A model generated the notes under the pieces. The model was not told where the DNA came from. It did not search any database and saw nothing but the letters and a program-made list of their open reading frames with translations. A stretch of DNA of 32,134 bases from an uncultured Bacteroidales bacterium (GTDB taxonomy: Bacteria > Bacteroidota > Bacteroidia > Bacteroidales > Paludibacteraceae): assembly GCA_934692905.1 (NCBI GenBank), contig CAKUUM010000024.1, positions 1-32,134 on the forward strand, read 5' to 3'. This document shows, in pieces, positions 25,007-31,064 of the stretch. The position numbers and the translations under genes are program-made. Every line of letters starts with the position of its first letter. Position 1 is the first letter of the stretch.

Positions 25007-26704
25007 CTACTTTGTTTGCAGGCTTTTCTGCGCAGGCTTCGGCTCTTCCTGTTTGGCAGGCTTGTCCGGAGTGCTGCTCTTGGGCTGTGCCGCCTGCTTG
25101 GCTTTGTCTGTGGGGCGGCTCTCCTGAGGTGCATCATCATTTGTCGGCACCTCTTCCTTGGGGAGTTCCACCGGCTGCCCGTTTCTGTCAAAGAACTTTG
25201 TCTGCAATATGCCAAGACTCTGGTTCTCAACCACATGTACTCCGTAGCGCAACCGCCATTGCCACTTCAAGCCTGAAGTCCACCCCCTGGATACATAAGC
25301 GTACACATACGGGTGCAGATGCAGGCGCAGTCCTCTGCCATACTGGGTTTTCAAGGTTTCAATCTGCTCCTCTACCTGGTCGGTGAAGAAAATGGAGGAT
25401 TGTATCTTACCTTTCCCCATACAAGTCGGACACGTCTCCGTCACATCTATTTCCACCGCGGGGCGCACGCGCTGGCGAGTGATTTGCATGAGTCCGAACT
25501 TGCTGAGTGGCAATACATTGTGCTTGGCTCTGTCGCGACTCATCAGTTCACGCATATGGTCATAGAGAGCCTGCTGGTTTGCCTTGTCATCCATATCGAT
25601 GAAGTCAATCACGATGATGCCACCGATATCACGAAGTCGTAGTTGATGCGCTATTTCGTCTGCCGCCAGCATATTGAAATGAAACGCATTTTGCTCTTGG
25701 TCATCGAATAGTTTCTTACTGCCGCTGTTCACATCTATCGAGAACAATGCCTCGGTGCGGTCAATAATCAGGTAACCGCCTTTTTTGAAACCTACGGTAC
25801 GTCCCAAGCCCGTCTTCATCTGACGTGTGATGTCAAACTTGTCGAAGATAGGCTGCTCGCCTTCATAGAGTTTCACCACCTTGGGGGCCTCGGGAGCAAT
25901 CAGTTCGATATATTGGCTGATTTCCTCGAAAGTCGCCTTGTCGTTGACATAGATACTCTCAAAGTCGGGCGAGAATACGTCGCGTATCAAGCCTATAGTG
26001 CGTCCCAATTCCTCACTGATAAGGGAGACGGGCTCCTTGTGCTGCAATGTGTGTATGCAGTCGTCCCAGCGCTTCACCAGCAGGCGGAGTTCGTTGTCCA
26101 GTTCGGCAACGCGTTTGTCTTCCGCCACTGTCCGCACGATGACTCCGAACCCTTGTGGCTTGATGGATTGCACCAGTTGCTTCAGGCGTCCGCGTTCGGA
26201 CTCGCGTTTGATTTTATTGCTAACCAGCACTTTGTCCATCAGCGGCATGAGCACAAAGTTGCGCCCCGTGATGGAGATTTCGGCTGTAACGCGAGGTCCC
26301 TTGGAGTTGATAGGTTCTTTGGTAACCTGTACCAATAGTGTATCGCCCACCTTGAGATAGTCGGCGATGTGTCCCTCTTTGGTGCACTCGGGCTGACGTT
26401 CTTGTTTGCGCAGTTCGGGTACGTGGCGGCGGTCGGAAACCACACGGCTCACATACTTCTGCATAGTAAGAAAATCCGGTCCTAAATCCAAGTAGTGTAG
26501 AAAAGCCTCTTTTTCACAGCCTACATCCACAAAGACTGCGTTGAGCGCCGGCATCACCTTTTTCACCCGTCCGTAATAGATGTTGCCCACTGCGAAGGTG
26601 TCTTTGCCACGCTCTTCGCAACTGACTTCCATCAGACGGTCGTCTTCTGTCAGCGCCATAGCAATCTCTTGCGGACGTACGTCCACAATCAATTCGCTTT
26701 TCAT
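25007..26704 (-). CDS. rng: Ribonuclease E/G family endoribonuclease
   Basis: Cleaves single-stranded RNA in rRNA maturation and mRNA decay. The 565-residue protein has an N-terminal S1-type RNA-binding domain (about 37-130: GNIYYGRVKKVMPALNAVFVD), a 5'-sensor/RNase H-like region, catalytic Asp324 in FSIDVNSGS and Asp367 in IVIDFIDMDD, and the zinc-link CPTCMGKGK (Cys425, Cys428). An insertion of charged residues (about 88-112) interrupts the S1 domain. The C-terminal ~50 residues are Pro/Lys/Gln-rich and probably disordered; there is no long RNase E degradosome arm. Start ATG 26704 gives MKSELIVDVRP, the family start. A hairpin lies directly upstream. Confidence 0.94.
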   Translation of the reverse strand: MKSELIVDVRPQEIAMALTEDDRLMEVSCEERGKDTFAVGNIYYGRVKKVMPALNAVFVDVGCEKEAFLHYLDLGPDFLTMQKYVSRVVSDRRHVPELRKQERQPECTKEGHIADYLKVGDTLLVQVTKEPINSKGPRVTAEISITGRNFVLMPLMDKVLVSNKIKRESERGRLKQLVQSIKPQGFGVIVRTVAEDKRVAELDNELRLLVKRWDDCIHTLQHKEPVSLISEELGRTIGLIRDVFSPDFESIYVNDKATFEEISQYIELIAPEAPKVVKLYEGEQPIFDKFDITRQMKTGLGRTVGFKKGGYLIIDRTEALFSIDVNSGSKKLFDDQEQNAFHFNMLAADEIAHQLRLRDIGGIIVIDFIDMDDKANQQALYDHMRELMSRDRAKHNVLPLSKFGLMQITRQRVRPAVEIDVTETCPTCMGKGKIQSSIFFTDQVEEQIETLKTQYGRGLRLHLHPYVYAYVSRGWTSGLKWQWRLRYGVHVVENQSLGILQTKFFDRNGQPVELPKEEVPTNDDAPQESRPTDKAKQAAQPKSSTPDKPAKQEEPKPAQKSLQTK

Positions 26705-26717
26705 ACTGTTTGTTTGA

Positions 26718-26773
26718 AATAAAAATGCCTTGTAGCACTCCCGTCTGCGCCCAAACGGGATTCACCACAAGGC
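26718..26773 (-). terminator. Long hairpin between the COX24-like gene and rng
   Basis: On the minus strand, gccttgt/acaaggc outer arms and cccgt/acggg inner arms form a two-tier stem, followed by atttttattt. It resembles an intrinsic terminator of the HU transcript, but it ends only 14 bp before the rng start and no promoter follows, so it may act as an attenuator or as an RNase target in the rng leader. Confidence 0.75.
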
Positions 26774-26795
26774 GGTTAATCAATATCGCCGGAGC

Positions 26796-26885
26796 CTACT
26801 TGTGCTTATGGCGATTCTTGCGCAAACGTTTTTTGCGTTTGTGCGTAGACATCTTATGTCTTTTATGCTTCTTTCCGTTTGGCAT
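26796..26885 (-). CDS. AURKAIP1/COX24 (bS22-like) mini-protein
   Basis: A 29-residue, strongly basic protein (starts MPNGKKHKRHKMSTHKRKK and ends with RHKHK). It matches the COX24/AURKAIP1 C-terminal domain, a ribosome-associated peptide in the small subunit; members of this size are common in Bacteroidota and often missed because of their length. It lies between HU (16 bp upstream) and rng on the same strand. The identification is from the KKHKRHKMSTHKRKKRLRKN pattern. Confidence 0.88.
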   Translation of the reverse strand: MPNGKKHKRHKMSTHKRKKRLRKNRHKHK

Positions 26886-26901
26886 AGTTGTTATGAATTA
26901 A

Positions 26902-27174
26902 TTATTTAACGATATCCATGAAATCATTTGCAGGCTTGAAAGCGGGAATCTTGTGCTCGGGCACTACGATAGATACGTTCTTCGTGATGTTGCGAGCCAC
27001 TTTGGTCTTGCGTGTTTTCGTGATAAAACTGCCGAAACCACGGAGATACACGTTATCACCATTCGCCATAGTCTGCTTGATACTCTCCATTGCCGTCTCC
27101 ACAACGTTGCCAATCGTCTGCTTATCGTAGCCGGTCTTAATCGCAATGGCGTTAATCAGTTCTGCTTTTGTCAT
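26902..27174 (-). CDS. HU-family DNA-binding protein
   Basis: A 90-residue histone-like protein that bends and compacts DNA as a dimer. It has the N-terminal helical dimerisation part (MTKAELINAIAIKTG) and the family signature segment from GFGSF (with KTRKTKVARN and the arm residues up to PAFKPANDF). Length is normal. A TACCTTTG promoter is 79 bp upstream, shared with the divergent mutY region. Confidence 0.96.
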   Translation of the reverse strand: MTKAELINAIAIKTGYDKQTIGNVVETAMESIKQTMANGDNVYLRGFGSFITKTRKTKVARNITKNVSIVVPEHKIPAFKPANDFMDIVK

Positions 27175-27252
27175 AATAAAATGATATTTTATAAGTTATA
27201 CTTTTTACAAGTCAAAATACGGTCTCGCAGACGCGAAGACCGAAATCGGCTG

Positions 27253-27281
27253 CAAAGGTACGATAATTTTTTGATTTACAA
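27253..27281 (-). promoter_or_regulatory. HU promoter
   Basis: The minus strand carries TTG (27281-27279), an 18-nt spacer and TACCTTTG (27260-27253). Confidence 0.75.
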
Positions 27282-27309
27282 AAGAGAAAGACAGAAAAAG
27301 TACGTTTTT

Positions 27310-27340
27310 TTGTGTTTTTGCCATTTTTTCCGTACCTTTG
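27310..27340 (+). promoter_or_regulatory. mutY promoter
   Basis: TTG at 27310-27312, 20-nt spacer, TACCTTTG at 27333-27340, 30 bp before the start codon. It is divergent from the HU promoter. Confidence 0.85.
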
Positions 27341-27370
27341 CAGAACGTTTGAATATCAAGTGTATATACA

Positions 27371-28435
27371 TTGAATACGTACCTGTTATATAATAAATTG
27401 TACCGGTGGTATGAGGCGGAGCATCGCGTACTCCCTTGGCGCGAAACGGAAGACCCGTACCGCATTTGGATTTCCGAAATCATCTTGCAGCAGACGCGGG
27501 TGGCACAAGGAATGGACTACTATATGCGCTTTGTGGAGCGCTTCCCCGATGTGCAGACCTTGGCACAGGCTTCCGAAGATGAAGTGATGCGCTACTGGCA
27601 AGGGTTGGGCTACTATTCCCGGGCGCGTAACCTGCATCGTGCCGCACAGATGGTGACCGCCACGTGCGGCAGCGTGGGGGGCGTGGCAGGCTGCACTCAG
27701 CCTGCGCAGGAGCAGGTGTTCAGGTCGCTGCTGTCCATGCCGGGTGTAGGCGAATACACCGCAGGCGCCATCGCCTCGTTCGCATTCAACATGCCCTACC
27801 CCGCCCTGGACGGCAATGTCTATCGCGTACTGGCAAGGCTATGCGACTGCGACATTGCGTTCGACACCAACGCCGGCAAACGGCATTTCCACACCCTTGC
27901 CTACCAACTGCTGGACAGGGAGAACCCGCGCCTGTTCAACTCTGCCATCATGGAGTTCGGCTCACTCTATTGCACTCCGCAATCGCCTGATTGTGAGGCC
28001 TGTCCTCTGCAAGAGTTCTGTGCGGCATATGCACACCATACCGTACCCCTATTGCCCGTACGCAAACCCCGTACGGCGCTCAGGGACCGCTATCTGAACT
28101 ATACCATCTACCTCACGCCGGACGGGCGTACACTCCTGCACCGCCGCACGGCAAATGATATCTGGAAGCACCTGTATGAGTTCCCCCTGGTGGAGTCCGG
28201 TCACCTGATTCCCGCTTCGGGCATGCCTACGGCGGATATAACCCATATCCTGTCCCACCAGCGTCTGCATGCACGCTTCCATGTGGAGTCGGTAGCTGCC
28301 CTTCCCGAAGTGGCAGACACCATCGAAGTGCCCTTTGCGGCATTGGACGACTACGCGCTGTCTCGCTTGACACTCAAAGCGTTAGAAATGCTGTTCATGC
28401 ATGGAGGTACCGATAATACATGGAGGTACCGGTAA
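27371..28435 (+). CDS. mutY: A/G-specific adenine glycosylase
   Basis: Removes adenine mispaired with 8-oxoguanine. The 354-residue protein has catalytic Glu36 in SEIILQQTRV, helix-hairpin-helix PGVGEYTAGAI (about 124-134) and Asp147 in ALDGNVYRVLA. The [4Fe-4S] loop is Cys201-x6-Cys208-x2-Cys211-x5-Cys217. A NUDIX-like C-terminal domain (about 230-345) recognises 8-oxoG. Residues about 98-115 form a Gly/Gln-rich insertion (CGSVGGVAGCTQPAQEQ) where relatives have a short linker. The last ~11 residues (HGGTDNTWRYR) are encoded by the first two copies of a 19-bp tandem repeat that runs past the stop codon. Confidence 0.95.
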   Translation: MNTYLLYNKLYRWYEAEHRVLPWRETEDPYRIWISEIILQQTRVAQGMDYYMRFVERFPDVQTLAQASEDEVMRYWQGLGYYSRARNLHRAAQMVTATCGSVGGVAGCTQPAQEQVFRSLLSMPGVGEYTAGAIASFAFNMPYPALDGNVYRVLARLCDCDIAFDTNAGKRHFHTLAYQLLDRENPRLFNSAIMEFGSLYCTPQSPDCEACPLQEFCAAYAHHTVPLLPVRKPRTALRDRYLNYTIYLTPDGRTLLHRRTANDIWKHLYEFPLVESGHLIPASGMPTADITHILSHQRLHARFHVESVAALPEVADTIEVPFAALDDYALSRLTLKALEMLFMHGGTDNTWRYR

Positions 28436-28495
28436 TACGTGGAGGTACCGGTAAGGCATTGAAGTATCAGTAATGTACTGAAGTCCTGGTTAGAA
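28401..28495. repeat. 19-bp tandem repeat spanning the 3' end of mutY
   Basis: Units start at 28401, 28420, 28439, 28458 and 28477. The first three differ by only a few bases (atggaggtaccgataatac, atggaggtaccggtaatac, gtggaggtaccggtaaggc); the last two are diverged. The mutY stop codon lies inside the second copy. Confidence 0.88.
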
Positions 28496-28523
28496 GTCAC
28501 ATGTAAGAAATCATAATTTTCAT

Positions 28524-28554
28524 TTGCATTTCTCCCGAAATCGTTGTATCTTTG
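28524..28554 (+). promoter_or_regulatory. Promoter of the nucleotidyltransferase remnant
   Basis: TTG at 28524-28526, 20-nt spacer, TATCTTTG at 28547-28554, 32 bp before the ATG. Confidence 0.8.
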
Positions 28555-28586
28555 CAACCGAAAACAGTAAGTCAAGCAATTATGCT

Positions 28587-28751
28587 ATGAAAAGTACGCA
28601 GAAATATATTGCTTTGCTTCGGGTTGCTTTGCTTCGGGCACATTCCTCTGAACTGCAAACGCGGTTCGGTATATCGTATATGCATCTTTTCGGCTCTGTG
28701 GCACGGGGCGAGCAGCGTGAAGATAGTGATGTGTATATATTTGTTGAGTAA
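28587..28751 (+). pseudogene. MNT-type nucleotidyltransferase remnant
   Basis: A 54-codon frame ending at TAA. Residues 31-54 (YMHLFGSVARGEQREDSDV, then YIFVE) match the active-site start of minimal nucleotidyltransferases (GSxARG...SDxD), as in MNT/HEPN toxin-antitoxin pairs. The second catalytic Asp is replaced by Tyr (SDVY instead of SDVD) and the protein stops right after, so the rest of the domain is absent. A 15-bp in-frame duplication (28609-28623 and 28624-28638) duplicates part of the helix before the motif. No HEPN partner is visible. It keeps a good promoter, so a short peptide may still be made; function is unlikely. Confidence 0.7.
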
Positions 28752-28882
28752 GTCCCCCTGTTTATGGGACCATAAACTGATAAACAGCAGCCGCGCCGAG
28801 GGCGAGAGGAAACGTGATAGTTGCCATGTTATGCATAGGGAAAACAACGGTAATATCGCTCAATGTTGTGTGTAGCACCCGA

Positions 28883-28890
28883 TACCTTTG
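28883..28890 (+). promoter_or_regulatory. Possible -7 element of the sigma factor gene
   Basis: TACCTTTG lies 78 bp before the sigma factor ATG, without a TTG at the usual spacing. Confidence 0.5.
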
Positions 28891-28930
28891 CCTGTTTTGC
28901 CAAATTGCACCTGCCAAATCATATATAACA

Positions 28931-28962
28931 AATCGTCCATCGTAAATCCATAAATCGTAAAT
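28931..28962. repeat. Short repeat tract (aatcgtccatcgtaaat type)
   Basis: Imperfect copies of (c/a)atcgtaaat occur just before the sigma factor start. They are the reverse complement of the tacgattta units at 13841-13920. Confidence 0.6.
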
Positions 28963-28968
28963 ATCTTT

Positions 28969-29568
28969 ATGCCGAAGAACACCCCCGACATCAACACCTT
29001 GACCGACCGCGAAATCGTCGCGGCACTCTTGCGGCGCGACAGGGACATCACCGAAGCCTACCTCTATCGCAAGTGCTATCCGTTGTTCAAGTATTGTTTC
29101 GACCACTACTACACCGACTGCACTTCTTGCACCGAGTTCATCAACGAAATCTACATCTACCTCATGACCGTCAACCCCAAGACGTCGCAGTCGTATATGC
29201 AGGGGTTCTCGTTCCGGTGTTCGCTCACCCATTGGCTCAGGATAGTCGCGCAGACCTATTGCCACCAGTTATTCAGGAAAAAAGCGGATATTTTGCAAGA
29301 ATCTTTGGATGACGGTGATAGATTTTGGGACATCCCGGACTCTATGGATGTAGAACGCTCCAAGTTCGACCGGATTGATGTGAATCGGGTCTTGCAGGCG
29401 ATGCCCAACGCGCGTTACCGCGAGTTGATACGGTTGCGCTATATGGAAGAACTGGATAATGAACTGGTAGCCAAGATATTGGGTTTGTCTATGGATAATT
29501 ATTACAACAAGCATTTGCTGGCAAAGCGCCAGTTCATCACATCATTAAAGAAGGAGGGATTATTATGA
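28969..29568 (+). CDS. Sigma-70 family (ECF-like) RNA polymerase sigma factor
   Basis: 199 residues. The N-terminal half (about 12-100) matches sigma region 2 (TDREIVAALLRRDRDITEAY, then FINEIYIYLM and FRCSLTHWLRIVAQTYCHQ). The C-terminal half (about 140-195) matches region 4, with a helix-turn-helix in RELIRLRYMEELDNELVAKI followed by LGLSMDNYYNKHLLAKRQF. There is no region 1 or 3, as in ECF factors. The following small ORF overlaps the stop codon by 4 bp (ATGA), as expected for a coupled partner such as an anti-sigma factor. The target regulon is unknown. Confidence 0.85.
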   Translation: MPKNTPDINTLTDREIVAALLRRDRDITEAYLYRKCYPLFKYCFDHYYTDCTSCTEFINEIYIYLMTVNPKTSQSYMQGFSFRCSLTHWLRIVAQTYCHQLFRKKADILQESLDDGDRFWDIPDSMDVERSKFDRIDVNRVLQAMPNARYRELIRLRYMEELDNELVAKILGLSMDNYYNKHLLAKRQFITSLKKEGLL

Positions 29569-29720
29569 ACCAACTGAAGATTACGCCCGACATTGCCGAA
29601 CTGATTGGAGCCTATAGGGAAGGTACCCCCTTGACCAACGACGAGTTGCAGACGGTGCAATCATTCCTCTCCGATTCAGATCTGCACGACCTGAACCTCG
29701 ACGCCGCCCCCACTTGCTGA
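29565..29720 (+). CDS. Small protein coupled to the sigma factor, probably cut short
   Basis: A 51-residue frame (MNQLKITPDIAELIGAYREG at the start, SFLSDSDLHDLNLDAAPTC at the end) whose ATG overlaps the sigma factor stop by 4 bp; an aaggaggg stretch precedes it, unusual for this phylum. Predicted to be mostly helical and acidic, similar in size and charge to the N-terminal part of small anti-sigma or sigma-partner proteins, though I cannot name a family. The frame stops right after a C5 run (29707-29711). Removing one C would join it to an open frame reaching 30030 (154 residues in all). It may therefore be a truncated gene or a sequencing or slippage variant. Confidence 0.55.
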   Translation: MNQLKITPDIAELIGAYREGTPLTNDELQTVQSFLSDSDLHDLNLDAAPTC

Positions 29721-29770
29721 ATACGCCGGACCGTTTGACTACGCCATACCACTTGAATACGTCAGACTAC
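29717..29770. repeat. 18-bp tandem repeat, 3 units
   Basis: ctgaatacgccggaccgt, ttgactacgccataccac, ttgaatacgtcagactac. In the alternate frame this gives the 6-residue series EYAGPF-DYAIPL-EYVRLL. Confidence 0.7.
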
Positions 29771-30030
29771 TCCAAAAACCACCGGAGTCTTTTGCCCAAG
29801 CACAAACAGCACCTCTTCCCTTGTCAAAACAATGGGATTCAATATATATTTACGCCGCAAACTTTGGGATTCGATACATAATCGCCCAAATAAATTATGG
29901 GATTCCGACATTCATATCTGCTTATAGCCTGAATTATAACTTGTTACAGAGAAATATCTGTCTCCAAACAGAAAACTTCAAAAAACCTTTCTCCTCACTG
30001 ATAGGTTTTACTGCATCTTTCACTCTTTAA
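29721..30030 (+). other. Out-of-frame open segment after the sigma-partner ORF
   Basis: The +1 frame is open from 29713 to a TAA at 30028-30030 with no ATG. It contains the 18-bp repeat and three copies of tgggattc spaced 32-33 bp apart (gggattc at 29834, 29866, 29899) that give an 11-residue periodicity. It could be the second half of a frameshifted gene or non-coding repeat DNA. No other gene is visible between 29721 and 30368. Confidence 0.4.
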
Positions 30031-30080
30031 TAATAAAGACTCAGATTAACGCACAATTAGTGACAAGTGACAATTAAAAT

Positions 30081-30215
30081 GGTCTCCAACACTCTCCTTG
30101 TCGGCTATTATCCTTATTGGACCTATCGGGCATATTTGGCTCATTTGACTTATTTGTCCCATTTGCCCTATCTGTCCTATCTGACATATTCGTCTTATTT
30201 GCCTTATTGGAGACC
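30081..30215. repeat. 12-unit 9-bp repeat tract framed by a 9-bp inverted repeat
   Basis: From 30106 to 30213 twelve 9-bp units of the form tatttgtcc/catttgccc/tatctgtcc follow without gaps. The tract lies between ggtctccaa (30081-30089) and its exact reverse complement ttggagacc (30207-30215). It ends 75 bp before the cas promoter. A short possible ORF over it only reflects the repeat (YLAHLTYLSHLPYLSYL). Confidence 0.85.
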
Positions 30216-30266
30216 TATTAGACTCATCCCCCCCAAAAAAAAACGGACACGTATTTTATACTGATG

Positions 30267-30297
30267 TTGTATAATCCATAAAAATTCTATATCTTTG
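30267..30297 (+). promoter_or_regulatory. cas operon promoter
   Basis: TTG at 30267-30269, a 20-nt spacer, TATCTTTG at 30290-30297, giving a ~70-nt leader before cas6. Confidence 0.86.
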
Positions 30298-30368
30298 CAG
30301 CGTAAAGTAGATTTTATGCGAAAATATCGCAACTTGCACTAAAACAAGACGACTAAATTATCAATACG

Positions 30369-31061
30369 ATGAACGATACACTTGATAAAATACCGCTACT
30401 GACCATTCGTTTTCATAACGATATTTCTTTTGCGGAACTTCCGCAATTTCGCGGGGCTGTTATAAGTAAGGTTCCCACATCCTTGATACTGTTTCATAAC
30501 CATGAGGGAGATAAGTTGCGCTATCACTATCCGCTTATTCAATACAAACGAATTGGCGGGAAAGCCGCTATTCTGTGCTTGGGTGAAGGGACGGAGGCTG
30601 TTGGTGAGTTCTTTGCCAACGCAGATTTTCATTTGCGAATAGGGCAGCGTGATGAGGATTTTGTCATTAGTGAGATGACTGCCAAACAATGGCTCTTGCA
30701 ACCTTGGACTACGGATTTCCGATATACACTACGCAAATGGCTGCCTTTCAATTCTGCCAATTATGCTGCATATAGGCAATTGACTGGTCGTGCAGAGCAG
30801 GCACAGTTGCTTGAGAGTATATTAACCGGAAATATGCTTTCTATGTGTACAGGGCTGGGAAAGCATATCGAGTCTCCTATTGGCTGCAAAATACTCAATA
30901 TCATTTCAAAGCAAACCATGATATTCAAAGGAGTAAAAATGCAGGCTATGGATATTGAGTTTCAAACCAATCTATACATTCCCGACTATATAGGTCTTGG
31001 CAAAGGTGTCAGTCATGGTTTCGGAATGATACATCAAACAAACAGAAAAGAAAATCAATAA
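30369..31061 (+). CDS. cas6: CRISPR-associated endoribonuclease Cas6 (Cas6b-like)
   Basis: Cuts the CRISPR precursor transcript in each repeat to give crRNAs. The 230-residue product has two ferredoxin-like halves. The N-terminal half contains ILFHNHEGDKLRYHYPLIQYK (residues 40-60), matching the Cas6b N-terminal domain; His43 and His45 are candidates for the catalytic His. The C-terminal half contains LTGNMLSMCTGLGKHIE and ends with the Gly-rich loop IGLGKGVSHGFG (208-219) that contacts the crRNA. Start ATG 30369 gives MNDTLDKIPLLTIRF, the expected first strand. It is the first gene of the cas operon, with its own promoter, and is followed 3 bp later by cas10. Confidence 0.9.
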   Translation: MNDTLDKIPLLTIRFHNDISFAELPQFRGAVISKVPTSLILFHNHEGDKLRYHYPLIQYKRIGGKAAILCLGEGTEAVGEFFANADFHLRIGQRDEDFVISEMTAKQWLLQPWTTDFRYTLRKWLPFNSANYAAYRQLTGRAEQAQLLESILTGNMLSMCTGLGKHIESPIGCKILNIISKQTMIFKGVKMQAMDIEFQTNLYIPDYIGLGKGVSHGFGMIHQTNRKENQ

Positions 31062-31064
31062 AGC

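Noticed and set aside
28762..29265. Minus-strand 167-codon frame over the sigma gene
   Set aside because: It is antisense to the sigma factor; the short hydrophobic end (28762-28833) has no promoter or family match.
29834..29930. Degenerate CRISPR array near cas6
   Set aside because: Only ~8 bp are conserved per unit and spacing lacks the long repeat of an array.
29821..30030. Independent gene with TTG start in this region
   Set aside because: No promoter or usual start; better explained as the tail of a frameshifted ORF or as repeat DNA.
30067..30264. 65-residue ORF over the 9-bp repeat
   Set aside because: The peptide only mirrors the DNA repeat (YLAHLTYLSH) and is out of context with any start signal.
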